Origin: Salinispirillum marinum
GTDB taxonomy: Bacteria; Pseudomonadota; Gammaproteobacteria; Pseudomonadales; Natronospirillaceae
Length of the DNA: 64,000 nt
NCBI RefSeq assembly: GCF_042651565.1
Contig: NZ_JBHSDF010000003.1
Reading direction: 5' to 3' (one strand)
How positions within the stretch are numbered: position 1 is the first letter of the stretch; each line of letters opens with the position of its first letter. Under the pieces are notes generated by a model that saw only the letters and a program-made list of their open reading frames with translations, made no database searches and was not told the origin of the DNA. Shown here in pieces: positions 41,690 to 50,820 of this stretch. The translations under genes were made by a program, and so were the position numbers.

Positions 41690-42427
41690 ATGAAGCGTAC
41701 AGTTTTACTCGGTCTGATGTTCTGTTGTGGCGTTATCGCCCAAGCGGAACCTCTGAAAGTCTATGGTTATGACTTGGATTTCCGACTGCAGCCCAATGGA
41801 GATGGGCACTACCATGCGTTTATACAAGCTCTGCAAGCGCGTGGTGTCGAGATTGATTTAACCGTGGTTTCCTTAGTGCGGGGATTGCGCAACATGGAAG
41901 AAGACCCTACCGCCTGTAACTTTCCCGCCACCATCAATGCTGTGATTCGTTCCTATCCACAATTTTCCAATATTCCCTTGGTCACGGGCGACCCCGTAGA
42001 TGCGATCAGCTTACGAGTTTTGACCCGGCAGGAAGACCCTCTGGTTACCGATTTACAACAATTGAGTGGTCGGCGTGTGGCCCTATGGAATGGTTTAGAT
42101 CCCAGTGCTTTTCTGGGCGATGTCGATGCGGTAGTGGAGCAAACACCGAACGAAAGTGTGCGCGTACGCATGTTGGACGCGCGGCGCTTGGATGTGATCA
42201 TTGGGTTTGTACCCGATGTTTTGTTGGTTGCCGAGGCTTTGAACTTGCCGACGCCGCATTATGCGGAAGAACTGGCATTGTATCGTGATGAAGGGGCATC
42301 GATTGTGTGCCGTGTAACACCTGAAAATGAACAAGCGTTAATGCATTTCAATGAGGTGTTGGCTGAAATGAAACGCAGTGGTGAGCTGCGTGACATTCTA
42401 GGGCCCTTTGCAGATATTGTAGACTGA
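41690..42427 (+). CDS. Periplasmic solute-binding-like protein, FliA controlled
   Basis: A protein of about 245 residues with a signal peptide (KRTVLLGLMFCCGVIAQA, cleavage near AQA) and the layout of a type-3 extracellular solute-binding domain: LKVYGYDLDF at the start, the segment SLRVLTRQEDPLV, and a C-terminal MKRSGELRDILGP, the usual end of such proteins. No permease genes are adjacent. The upstream promoter is of sigma-28 type, so it is probably expressed with the flagellar/chemotaxis set and may feed a chemoreceptor or the neighbouring GGDEF-EAL sensor. The GTG at 41681 is an alternative start. Confidence 0.75.
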   Translation: MKRTVLLGLMFCCGVIAQAEPLKVYGYDLDFRLQPNGDGHYHAFIQALQARGVEIDLTVVSLVRGLRNMEEDPTACNFPATINAVIRSYPQFSNIPLVTGDPVDAISLRVLTRQEDPLVTDLQQLSGRRVALWNGLDPSAFLGDVDAVVEQTPNESVRVRMLDARRLDVIIGFVPDVLLVAEALNLPTPHYAEELALYRDEGASIVCRVTPENEQALMHFNEVLAEMKRSGELRDILGPFADIVD

Positions 42428-42434
42428 TGGGTTG

Positions 42435-43241
42435 TTACGGCACTGCGCGCCTGGCTTTACCTTGATATTTAACATCTGTTACCTGGAGCGGGGCGAAAGT
42501 ACCCGCTTCGCGATCCGCAGCATCGACATAGCAGGCGGTAACACCACTGAATACTTGTACTGAAAAAATGCGGTACGCGTCCTCTGGGCTGAACCCTTGA
42601 TCCGCAACAAAGGCCGATATATGTCCGTTAATGTTCATGCTTTCATCGTAGCGTTCATGCAACACGCGTTCAATGTGCAGTGCGGTCTGCATGTGTAGGC
42701 CGGGTGAAAAGCCCAGTGCCTGCTCTGTTTTTCGCATGACATCAATTCGTTCGTCGCCTTTAACAATAGGGCGTGCATACCCCATAAGATGAGGCCGGCC
42801 GCCTTTTTGCTCGACTTGGCGCATAACAAAATCTTCTACCGATGTGCCTTGCTGAATTTCTTGCACTGCACGCTGAATCATTTGTACCCCTTCTATCATG
42901 GGCTTAATGCCATAGACACGCGAATCTGCCGCCATTACACCAGCGCAGGTTGCGGCTACGGTGGAAACGCGAGCGGACCCGCCAAGTGCACCGATACGAT
43001 TACACCAAATGCGCGGGTCGGGCCAGCTTAAGCAAACATGGCAAGCTTCAAACCATTGGGCTAATGCTGGGGTTGGCAGGCGGCCGGTAGCGTTTAGCAC
43101 GACGACTTGCATAAAGCTGAATTTGCCCACCATATCTTGCATGACGTCATAGCCATGGCTGATCACTTGCTTGCCAATGCGCCAGGCGCCTTTTTTGCTT
43201 TTTACTCGACCATGGTACTGATCCCAAAGTTGATGATTCAT
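42435..43241 (-). CDS. Citrate-synthase-fold protein lacking catalytic residues (A)
   Basis: A 268-residue protein of the citrate synthase/citryl-CoA lyase superfamily. The fold segments are recognisable (ISHGYDVMQDMVGKFSFMQ, WCNRIGALGGSARVSTVAAT, MGYARPIVKGDERIDVM, NINGHISAFVADQGFSPEDA). Where the family has its His in FHGG, its His in GFGHR and its Asp in NVDG, this protein has Tyr (SRVYGIK), Arg (GYARP) and Asn (NING), so normal Claisen chemistry looks impossible. It overlaps gene B by 4 bp. I infer a subunit or scaffold of a complex with the other two products. Confidence 0.75.
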   Translation of the reverse strand: MNHQLWDQYHGRVKSKKGAWRIGKQVISHGYDVMQDMVGKFSFMQVVVLNATGRLPTPALAQWFEACHVCLSWPDPRIWCNRIGALGGSARVSTVAATCAGVMAADSRVYGIKPMIEGVQMIQRAVQEIQQGTSVEDFVMRQVEQKGGRPHLMGYARPIVKGDERIDVMRKTEQALGFSPGLHMQTALHIERVLHERYDESMNINGHISAFVADQGFSPEDAYRIFSVQVFSGVTACYVDAADREAGTFAPLQVTDVKYQGKARRAVP

Positions 43242-44020
43242 TGGTCCAACTCCAAGTCGTACTGACTGTCCGGCTCGAACAGCATGTGATTTAACGGTTT
43301 TCCGGCAAACTCAATGCCATGAGCCAGCAAGCCGGGTGCGGCGAAGAGTTGCATAAGCCCGATGCCCTGACGTGGTGTAAAACCTAGATCAAGTAATACC
43401 GCAGCGCATAAGCCCGCTCTTAGAATCCCGCGGCCATTGGGGGCGAGCATGGTCTGTTGTTGATGTGCCCATGCTGTAAAGTGGCCGATATCAGGCGAAA
43501 ACTCATTGAGTAACTTCGCTGCATAGGGGTCGATGTCACCATACAGGGTGCCGAAGCCCATCAAAATATCTGTCGTGCTAGGCTCGTGTGCTTGTGTAGA
43601 TGATTCGATTTGAGCTTGGAAAGCCTGCATGATGTCGGCCACTGCTCCTGCACTATTTTCTTTTCCACCATAAATGGTAAGGGCGATTGGCAAAAGTTGT
43701 TCTATATTGGTCTTCCCCACCCCTGCCACAATCGCGGCCTGCCCGGCGGGATGGCGGATACCTGGGTTAATCAAGGCGACGCTTAAGCGACGAAAAACAT
43801 CGGCTTGCTCGGGTGTTGGTAATTCACCACGTAACAACAAAAACAGCACATCGGTAAACGGTAGCTTTGCCATCAGCTCTATATGGTCATAGCCGTGAAA
43901 GCGCACCTCTTCTGCCAAGTACGGGTTGGTGGCATGCGCAGTTTCTTCGGTTATGCGGGTTTCCAAGTGGGGTGCAAAGGCATCACCACGGCTGCGAATG
44001 TCATTGCTGGGGGCGCTCAT
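43238..44020 (-). CDS. Citrate-synthase-fold protein lacking catalytic residues (B)
   Basis: A 260-residue paralogue of gene A, also of the citrate synthase/citryl-CoA lyase superfamily: VRFHGYDHIELMAKLPFTDV, FLLLRGELPTPEQ, and the end PGLLAHGIEFAGKPLNHM, where citryl-CoA lyases have PGLxAHxxEE. The three catalytic positions read Tyr (TIYGG), Thr (GFGTLYGDIDPYAAKL) and Ala (RAGLCAAVLLDLGF) by my alignment. It overlaps both neighbours by 4 bp. A and B together could form a heteromer replacing the normal homodimer. Confidence 0.75.
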   Translation of the reverse strand: MSAPSNDIRSRGDAFAPHLETRITEETAHATNPYLAEEVRFHGYDHIELMAKLPFTDVLFLLLRGELPTPEQADVFRRLSVALINPGIRHPAGQAAIVAGVGKTNIEQLLPIALTIYGGKENSAGAVADIMQAFQAQIESSTQAHEPSTTDILMGFGTLYGDIDPYAAKLLNEFSPDIGHFTAWAHQQQTMLAPNGRGILRAGLCAAVLLDLGFTPRQGIGLMQLFAAPGLLAHGIEFAGKPLNHMLFEPDSQYDLELDQ

Positions 44021-45837
44021 AACACACCGCCCTCGGTAGTTCCTGCGGCGCGTTGCTTTTTAAGTTCCTGTACCCGGTCACCCATGGGTGGTACTTCGTT
44101 GCGGTCGATGCGCACATCCAACAGGGTAGGCCCATTCTTGCGGCCAAGCTGGGCGAAGTCGATGGATTGCAATTCATTCGGGTGTTCGATGACCAGACCA
44201 TCCACGCCCATGGCTTCTGCCATGGCGGCGTAATTGACGCGGTTCAGCTCCCAGCCAATGGCTTCCGCCCCGCCGAGCCGCTGGCCGTGGTACACCATGC
44301 CCAAGGCGCTGTCATTCAAGACCATAAAAATAACCGGGAGTTTTTCTTGCGCCGCGACGGTAATTTCCTGTGCACTCATTAAGTAACTGCCGTCACCCGT
44401 AATGCAGAGCGTAGGATGCTGGGCGTTTCCGCGCGCAGAGCCGACCGCCGCGCCAATGGCCCAGCCCATAACACCAAAGGCCATGGCAATACGATAATAG
44501 CCCAGTACATCTTCACGCATTAAGTAATGCGTTGCCCACGCCCAAGCATTGCCAGCGTCAATATAGATGCGAGTATCCGCGGGCAATTGGTGTGAAAGCT
44601 GATACATCAAACGCTGTGGTTTAATGGGTGAAGCGTCTGACAGGCACATTTCCTGGTCACGTATTGCTACTCGGTTGCCTAGGATATTCAGTGATTTACG
44701 TGGTTTACCCGTTATTGGCAGATTGCTTGCTTCAGTCTTAGGTTGCTGCTGTTGTAGCCGTTTTGCGCGTTCGGTTAAACGACGGAAAATGGCGGCAATG
44801 TCACCGCATACGTGCATTTTGGCCATCGGCGAGCGGGTAAAGTGTTCCACACTGTTATCAATATGAACCAAACGACTGTTCAGCAAGTCATCATGCCAAC
44901 CGCCCGTGTCCAGTTCGCCCAGCATGGCACCTACGGCGAGAATTAGGTCGGGCGGAGGGCTGGTTTTACCCCCTCTTAGACCACCGCGTAGAACGGTATG
45001 CGCACTGGCATGTCCGCCAAAGCCGTAAACACCACAGTACTGTGGGTGTAGCTCATTAACCCAGCGTTTGCCCATTGGGCCAGCCACAAAGGGCGCGCGT
45101 AAGGTTTCAATGAATTCCATGATGGTGGCACTGGCCGTGCCGACGCCGTTGCCAAGGTAAACCGCTACTCGCTCCGCTTGATCGATGGCGGTGCAAAGGT
45201 CTTGAATGGATTCTTCATCCGACAAGACGAAGTCTTGCAGCAGTACTTTCGGTCGCACGTTTAAGGGCAAGTTGGCAGGCGCACTCAACACATCGGACGG
45301 GATACTGATGTGAGACGGTCCATGCGGAATACGATGTGCCGCCATAATCGCCGAAATCAGTTTACTTTCCATTTGGTCGGGGTGTGACACCAAGGTATTG
45401 AAGCGTGTGCAATGGCGAAACATGCCCACCGTATCAATGGCGGTACAACTGGAGTCTTGTAAGGCGCGTCGACCGAATTTGGGTAAGGCGGTTTGTGCGG
45501 TGATCACCAGCATCGGCGTGTTTTCTGAATAGGCCGAGCTAACGCCGGTTATTAGGTTGGTAGCGCCGGGGCCGGTGGTGCTGCACACCACGCCCATTTT
45601 TCCGGTTTCGTTGTAATAGCCTTCGGCCATAAAAGCTGCTCCGGCTTCGTGGCGGGCGATCACCGCGCGCGGGCCGCCTTGGCGTGCGCTGCGGGCAAGG
45701 GCATCATACAAGGGCTCGATGGCCCCGCCGGGGACACCGAAAACATAATGAATGTCCAGTTGGCGTAGATATTCAACAATCAGATCCGCATAGGTGGTAC
45801 GAGCAACTTCCTGTCGCGCAGTCAAAACGTCAGACAT
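44017..45837 (-). CDS. ThDP-dependent enzyme of the acetolactate synthase type
   Basis: A 606-residue protein with the three domains of the acetohydroxyacid synthase family. The N-terminal domain has FGVPGGAIEPLYDAL and the ThDP-activating Glu in ARHEAGAAFMAEGY, the middle domain YLGNGVGTASA, and the C-terminal domain the ThDP/Mg motif GDGSYLMSAQEITVAAQEK followed by LPVIFMVLND. No regulatory ilvN-like gene is adjacent. It leads an operon with two citrate-synthase-like genes overlapping by 4 bp each, so I infer a specialised carboligation or decarboxylation of a 2-oxoacid rather than valine synthesis. Substrates are unknown. Confidence 0.85.
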   Translation of the reverse strand: MSDVLTARQEVARTTYADLIVEYLRQLDIHYVFGVPGGAIEPLYDALARSARQGGPRAVIARHEAGAAFMAEGYYNETGKMGVVCSTTGPGATNLITGVSSAYSENTPMLVITAQTALPKFGRRALQDSSCTAIDTVGMFRHCTRFNTLVSHPDQMESKLISAIMAAHRIPHGPSHISIPSDVLSAPANLPLNVRPKVLLQDFVLSDEESIQDLCTAIDQAERVAVYLGNGVGTASATIMEFIETLRAPFVAGPMGKRWVNELHPQYCGVYGFGGHASAHTVLRGGLRGGKTSPPPDLILAVGAMLGELDTGGWHDDLLNSRLVHIDNSVEHFTRSPMAKMHVCGDIAAIFRRLTERAKRLQQQQPKTEASNLPITGKPRKSLNILGNRVAIRDQEMCLSDASPIKPQRLMYQLSHQLPADTRIYIDAGNAWAWATHYLMREDVLGYYRIAMAFGVMGWAIGAAVGSARGNAQHPTLCITGDGSYLMSAQEITVAAQEKLPVIFMVLNDSALGMVYHGQRLGGAEAIGWELNRVNYAAMAEAMGVDGLVIEHPNELQSIDFAQLGRKNGPTLLDVRIDRNEVPPMGDRVQELKKQRAAGTTEGGVL

Positions 45838-46003
45838 AGCGAACTACTTCTTTAGTGTGGGAGTGAGTAATCGACGGCACTATAAAGAAAATGAGACAAA
45901 AAAGCGACGGGTTAAAATTTGACCAATTGGCAAGTTGCAATCGGCTTTACATGCCACGATGCAGCCTTTAGCATCGTCGCCAAACAGATAACCGAGGCCC
46001 GCC

Positions 46004-47053
46004 ATGACAACCCTTTCACCCGTTGTTAATACCCTGACCTTGACCCGTCCTGACGACTGGCACATTCATTTACGCGATGGGGCGGCTTTGGTTGATACCG
46101 TACGAGATGTCAGTCGGTACATGGGTCGGGCGATTGTCATGCCCAATTTAGTGCCGCCTGTACGCAATACACATGATGCAAAAGCCTATTACGACCGCAT
46201 TATGGCACAGCGACCACAACCGCATTTCACGCCTTTGATGGTGCTTTATTTAACGGAACAAACCACGCCCGATGATATCCGAGCGGCTAAGGCGGCGGGG
46301 CTGGTGGTCGCCGCAAAGTTGTATCCGGCGGGTGCAACCACGAATTCGGATTCCGGGGTACGTGACGTCAAACGAATTTATCCTGTACTGGAAGCCATGC
46401 AGGACGTGGGCATGTTACTGCTGGTGCATGGTGAGGTGACCGACAGCAGCATTGATATTTTTGATCGGGAACAGGTGTTTATTGATACCGTATTGACCGA
46501 CCTGGTGCGCGATTTTCCAGCTCTAAAAGTTGTGCTGGAACACATAACCACAGCCAATGCGGTGGATTTTGTCAGTGCAGCGAGTGCCAATGTTGCCGCC
46601 ACCATCACCGCGCACCATTTGTTGTACAACCGTAATCACATGCTGGCGGGCGGCATTCGCCCGCACTATTACTGCTTGCCGATCTTGAAGCGTTCGACGC
46701 ATCAAGAAGCCTTGGTGCGTGCAGCGGTGAGTGGTAATCCGCGCTTTTTCTTAGGCACGGATTCAGCGCCGCACGCGAAAGACAAGAAAGAAGCGGCCTG
46801 TGGTTGTGCAGGTGCCTATACCGCCCATGCGGCGATAGAACTCTATGCTGAGGTCTTTGATGAACAGAATGCACTGGACAAGCTGGAAGGTTTTGCCAGT
46901 CATTTCGGGCCAGACTTTTATGGCTTGCCGCGCAATACCGACACCATCACGCTGCGCTGTGAATCATGGACTGTGCCCGCGGACTACCCGATGGGCGATG
47001 CGCGGGTGGTGCCCATTCGGGCGGGCGACCTAATAGCATGGCGTGTTGCCTGA
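46004..47053 (+). CDS. pyrC: Dihydroorotase
   Basis: A zinc enzyme of pyrimidine synthesis that cyclises N-carbamoyl-aspartate. The 349-residue protein is of the class II (E. coli PyrC) type, with the binuclear metal motif DDWHIHLRDG (His20 and His22), the bridging Lys in AAKLYPAGATTNSDSG, histidines in LLVHGEV and LEHITTANAVDFV, and the catalytic Asp in FLGTDSAPHAKDKKE. It is divergent from the ThDP operon. A CCTGACC/GGTCAGG hairpin covers its stop. Confidence 0.95.
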   Translation: MTTLSPVVNTLTLTRPDDWHIHLRDGAALVDTVRDVSRYMGRAIVMPNLVPPVRNTHDAKAYYDRIMAQRPQPHFTPLMVLYLTEQTTPDDIRAAKAAGLVVAAKLYPAGATTNSDSGVRDVKRIYPVLEAMQDVGMLLLVHGEVTDSSIDIFDREQVFIDTVLTDLVRDFPALKVVLEHITTANAVDFVSAASANVAATITAHHLLYNRNHMLAGGIRPHYYCLPILKRSTHQEALVRAAVSGNPRFFLGTDSAPHAKDKKEAACGCAGAYTAHAAIELYAEVFDEQNALDKLEGFASHFGPDFYGLPRNTDTITLRCESWTVPADYPMGDARVVPIRAGDLIAWRVA

Positions 47054-47210
47054 CCTTAGGGTCAGGTATCCGGGTTTCGTAAAGAGAGAGTCAGTGCTAT
47101 ACTCTTTCATCACTAAGTAATTGCAGGTGCGTTTCCGCTCGATTTTTAAGAATAAAAATGAGCAGAAAAGTCTTCGCGCAGGCACCGAACTACTATGGGA
47201 TGAAAGTAAT

Positions 47211-48842
47211 ATGACTGAAGTAAAAGACATCATGAAGCCGGACGGAGACGTCACGCCGATTGATACCGACTACCAAGTAGGGCAAGACAATATTGCTCTC
47301 AAAGTGGGCCCCTTCGGCCTGGACATCCACAATCGGGTTTTTCTGATCGCCGGTTTGGCAATTGTGGCCTTCGTTATTCTTACCTTGATTTTCCAAAGTC
47401 AGGTAGAGCCTATGTTCGCCAATTTGCGTAATTGGCTGACCGGTAATCTGGATTGGTTCTTTCTGGCGGCGGGCAATGTTTTCGTGTTGGTCTGTTTGTA
47501 TCTGATCGTCTCTCCCTTGGGTAAAGTGCGTATTGGTGGTACAGAGGCCAAGCCGGACTATTCCTATTTAGGCTGGTTCTCCATGCTGTTTGCCGCGGGC
47601 ATGGGCATTGGTTTGATGTTCTATGGCGTTTCTGAACCGTTGGGGCACTATGGCGCGGCCATGGGCGGCACCAGTGTGGGTGCAGATGGCGTGCGGACAG
47701 ATTGGGCGCCACTCGGTGGAGCTGCAGGTAATACGCTAGAAGCCCAGCGTTTGGGCATGGCGGCCACCATCTACCACTGGGGGCTCCATCCGTGGGCGAT
47801 CTACGCCGTACTCGCCTTGGGTTTGGCGCTGTTTTCCTTCAATAAGGGGCTTCCGTTAACCGTACGTTCGGTCTTTTATCCGCTCCTGGGTGAGCGCGTA
47901 TGGGGCTGGCCCGGACACATCATCGATATTCTGGCGATCTTCGCGACGATGTTCGGTCTGGCAACCTCGCTCGGTTTGGGGGCTTCGCAAGCCGCTGCCG
48001 GGTTAAATTATCTGTTCGGTTTGCCAAATGGTATTACGACGCAAGTATTGTTGGTCATCGGTATTACTGCTATTGCGTTGATCTCGGTGCTCGCCGGTTT
48101 GGATGCTGGTGTAAAGCGGTTATCAGAGATCAATATGGCACTGGCGACCTTGCTGCTGCTGTTTGTGATTTTGGTTGGCCCGACCCTGGCCATCGTCACC
48201 GGTTTCTTCGGAAATTTATTGGCCTACCTGCAAAATCTACCGGCGCTGGCAAATCCGTTAGGTCGTGAAGATGTGAACTTCGCGCAAGGTTGGACGGCCT
48301 TCTACTGGGCATGGTGGATTTCCTGGTCACCTTTCGTCGGTATGTTTATCGCACGGGTATCGCGCGGTCGCACGGTGCGTGAATTCATGATCAGCGTGTT
48401 ATTGATTCCGTCAGCCGCCTGTATTCTATGGATGACGGCCTTTGGTACGACAGCGATCAGCCAAGTGGTTAATGACGGTTATCAGGTCGCCGCGAATGCT
48501 GCTTTGGAATTACAATTGTTCACCATGCTGGATGTATTGCCATTGGCACAGATCACGTCGTTTATCGCAATCGTATTGGTCATCGTCTTCTTCGTGACCT
48601 CTTCAGATTCCGGTTCGTTGGTGATTGATACCATTTCTGCTGGTGGTAAAGTGGATGCACCTACGCCACAGCGCGTTTTCTGGTGTACATTTGAAGGCTT
48701 GGTAGCGATCGCTCTGTTAATGGGCGGTGGTTTGGTGGCCTTGCAGGCCATGTCGGTTTCAACCGGCCTGCCGTTTACCTTCGTGCTTTTGGCCGCTTGT
48801 GTGTCCTTGTTTAAAGGGCTGGCCTCCGAGCCGCGTGCTTAA
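47211..48842 (+). CDS. BCCT-family transporter (betaine/carnitine/choline type)
   Basis: A sodium- or proton-coupled inner-membrane carrier for quaternary ammonium compounds. From ATG 47211 (preceded by GGGATGAAAGT) it is 543 residues with twelve helices. The family signature AAGMGIGLMFYGVSEPLGHY and the region AFYWAWWISWSPFVGMFIAR with its tryptophan box are present, then RGRTVREF. The C-terminus is short (ending LASEPRA), unlike osmosensing BetT/BetP with long tails, so regulation by osmotic stress through the tail is unlikely. Substrate is not certain. Confidence 0.9.
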   Translation: MTEVKDIMKPDGDVTPIDTDYQVGQDNIALKVGPFGLDIHNRVFLIAGLAIVAFVILTLIFQSQVEPMFANLRNWLTGNLDWFFLAAGNVFVLVCLYLIVSPLGKVRIGGTEAKPDYSYLGWFSMLFAAGMGIGLMFYGVSEPLGHYGAAMGGTSVGADGVRTDWAPLGGAAGNTLEAQRLGMAATIYHWGLHPWAIYAVLALGLALFSFNKGLPLTVRSVFYPLLGERVWGWPGHIIDILAIFATMFGLATSLGLGASQAAAGLNYLFGLPNGITTQVLLVIGITAIALISVLAGLDAGVKRLSEINMALATLLLLFVILVGPTLAIVTGFFGNLLAYLQNLPALANPLGREDVNFAQGWTAFYWAWWISWSPFVGMFIARVSRGRTVREFMISVLLIPSAACILWMTAFGTTAISQVVNDGYQVAANAALELQLFTMLDVLPLAQITSFIAIVLVIVFFVTSSDSGSLVIDTISAGGKVDAPTPQRVFWCTFEGLVAIALLMGGGLVALQAMSVSTGLPFTFVLLAACVSLFKGLASEPRA

Positions 48843-48873
48843 GCACACTGTTGTTTAATACGTAAGCTGAAAG

Positions 48874-48906
48874 CGGGGCGTCGCGCGAGTGATTGCCCCG
48901 TTTTTT
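48874..48906 (+). terminator. Intrinsic terminator of the BCCT gene
   Basis: CGGGGC (48874-48879) pairs with GCCCCG (48895-48900) and is followed by six Ts (48901-48906). It separates the carrier gene from the next transcription unit. Confidence 0.8.
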
Positions 48907-48941
48907 ATTCATCCATTGTTTATACCCGGGAGGACTACGCT

Positions 48942-50819
48942 ATGCAGGTGGAATTAATGGAAATCCGCGAACACCTGCGTCGTTTTGCGCCCTTCCAAGC
49001 ATTGCCCGACAGCGTGCTGGACCGCGTAGTCAGTGCGGTTGAAGTGGCCTATTTTAAATCCGATACAGAAATTTTAACCTTCGGTGCCGACATTCATGAC
49101 TTGTATTTTATTCGCAGTGGCGCCGTGGAAATCTATCGCCGCAATGGCGAGCTATACAATCGACTGAGTGAAGGCGACATTTTCGGGCAACTGGCCCTGA
49201 TGATGAATAAGCGGGTGCGCTTTCCGGCCAAAGCGATGGAAGACACCTTGCTGTATTGCATCCCCGATACCCTGTTTACTGAATTGTTTGAAACCGATGA
49301 ACAATTTGCCGACTTTGTGGAAGTTGAAGACCGTTCGCGGTTGCGCCAGGCGGTTTCTGAACATAAAGAATCCAATGAACTGCTGACCTCGCAGGTCAAA
49401 AAGCTGATCAACCGGGAATTAGTAACCTTACCCGACACCGCCAGCGTGCGGGAGGCCGCTGAACGGATGACCAGCGAGCGTGTCTCGTCCCTGGTAATCA
49501 TGGCTGAACAGCACGAGCGCACTACAGAGCCTGTGATGGTGGGCATCATTACCGACCGTGACCTGCGCAAGCGTGTTATGGCGCAAGGGCTGTCGTTTGA
49601 CACACCCGTGGCCGAGATCATGTCGACCGACCTGATCACGGTGCGCGCAGACCAATACGTATTTGACGCCATGTTGGCCATGCTGCGCTTTAATGTGCAC
49701 CACCTGCCGGTTTTAGATCACCGGCGATCCATCGGGGTGGTGGGGATTTCCGATATTGTGCAGTACGAATCGCAAAACAGCTTATTCGTCGTGCGCAGCA
49801 TTTTTCATCGACAGAGCGTTGCTGAATTGCAGGAATTGACCAAAGATGTGCAAGGCAGCTTTGTGCGCATGGTCAATGAAGATGCCAACTCACGCATGAT
49901 AGGCAGTGCCATGGCGGGCATTGGTCGGACATTCACCCAGCGCCTATTAACCTTGGCAGAAGCCGAGTTGGGGCCACCGCCCGTCCCTTATTGTTTGTTG
50001 GCACTGGGTTCCATGGCGCGTGACGAACAGTTGATTGTGACCGATCAAGACAATGCTTTGATTCTGCACGATGACTTCGACCCTAAACAGCATGACGACT
50101 ACTTTAAACGTTTGGCCGCCTTCGTCAGCGATGGCCTTGCAGCCTGTGGCTACAGTTATTGCACGGGCGGTATCATGGGCACCAACCCGAAATGGCGGCA
50201 GCCATTGTCCGTTTGGCAACAGTATTTTACGCATTGGATCGAGCGGCCGAATGTAGAGTCGTTATTGCACAGCTCCATCTTTTTTGATGTCGATGGTGTC
50301 GCCGGCGACACCAACTTGGCAGCCAGCTTGAAGGATTTGATCACCACCAAGGCGCCACAAAACCCGAGGTTTCTTGCCGCCATGGCGCACAATGCGTTAG
50401 GCCGCACACCACCCTTGGGGTTCTTTAAAGACTTTGTGATGGAGAAAGACGGAAAACATAACGACTCGATTAACCTGAAACGGCGGGGTACAGCTCCGCT
50501 GGCCGACTTGATTCGTGTGCATGCGCTGGCCAGTGGTTCACGAGCGCAGAATTCCTTTCAGCGGATTGAAGATATTGTGGCTGGCGGTTGGGTTACTCCG
50601 CGTATCGGCGCCGATTTACGCGATGCCATGGAGTTTATTTCGCGGGTACGGATTCGCCACCAGAAACTTATGTTGGAGCAAGGCGAAGAGCCGGATAACA
50701 ACGTTCAGCCGGAAAACCTGTCGCCCTTTGAACGGCGTAATTTGAAAGATGCATTTCAGATTCTCAGTAACGCGCAAAAGTTTCTAAAATTCCGTTATCA
50801 CCCGAACCGGGCGCGCTGA
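48942..50819 (+). CDS. cNMP-binding, CBS and DUF294 nucleotidyltransferase-like protein
   Basis: A 625-residue cytosolic signalling protein. Order: cyclic-nucleotide-binding-like domain (about 10-130; SGAVEIYRRNGELYNRLSEGD), a pair of CBS domains (about 155-280; VGIITDRDLRKRVMAQG and HHLPVLDHRRSIGVVGISD), a DUF294 putative nucleotidyltransferase with LALGSMARDEQLIVTDQDN (about 345-365), and a DUF294 C-terminal region. The paired Asp residues of TDQDN fit a metal site. It is followed directly by a DnaQ-like exonuclease, as is common next to solute transporters such as acetate permease. A role in regulating the carrier is inferred. Confidence 0.88.
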   Translation: MQVELMEIREHLRRFAPFQALPDSVLDRVVSAVEVAYFKSDTEILTFGADIHDLYFIRSGAVEIYRRNGELYNRLSEGDIFGQLALMMNKRVRFPAKAMEDTLLYCIPDTLFTELFETDEQFADFVEVEDRSRLRQAVSEHKESNELLTSQVKKLINRELVTLPDTASVREAAERMTSERVSSLVIMAEQHERTTEPVMVGIITDRDLRKRVMAQGLSFDTPVAEIMSTDLITVRADQYVFDAMLAMLRFNVHHLPVLDHRRSIGVVGISDIVQYESQNSLFVVRSIFHRQSVAELQELTKDVQGSFVRMVNEDANSRMIGSAMAGIGRTFTQRLLTLAEAELGPPPVPYCLLALGSMARDEQLIVTDQDNALILHDDFDPKQHDDYFKRLAAFVSDGLAACGYSYCTGGIMGTNPKWRQPLSVWQQYFTHWIERPNVESLLHSSIFFDVDGVAGDTNLAASLKDLITTKAPQNPRFLAAMAHNALGRTPPLGFFKDFVMEKDGKHNDSINLKRRGTAPLADLIRVHALASGSRAQNSFQRIEDIVAGGWVTPRIGADLRDAMEFISRVRIRHQKLMLEQGEEPDNNVQPENLSPFERRNLKDAFQILSNAQKFLKFRYHPNRAR

Positions 50820-50820
50820 C

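Noticed and set aside
47075..47103. TTTCGT / TATACT as promoter of the BCCT gene
   Set aside because: The -10 box and 17-bp spacing are good but the -35 box matches poorly, so I did not list it as a feature.
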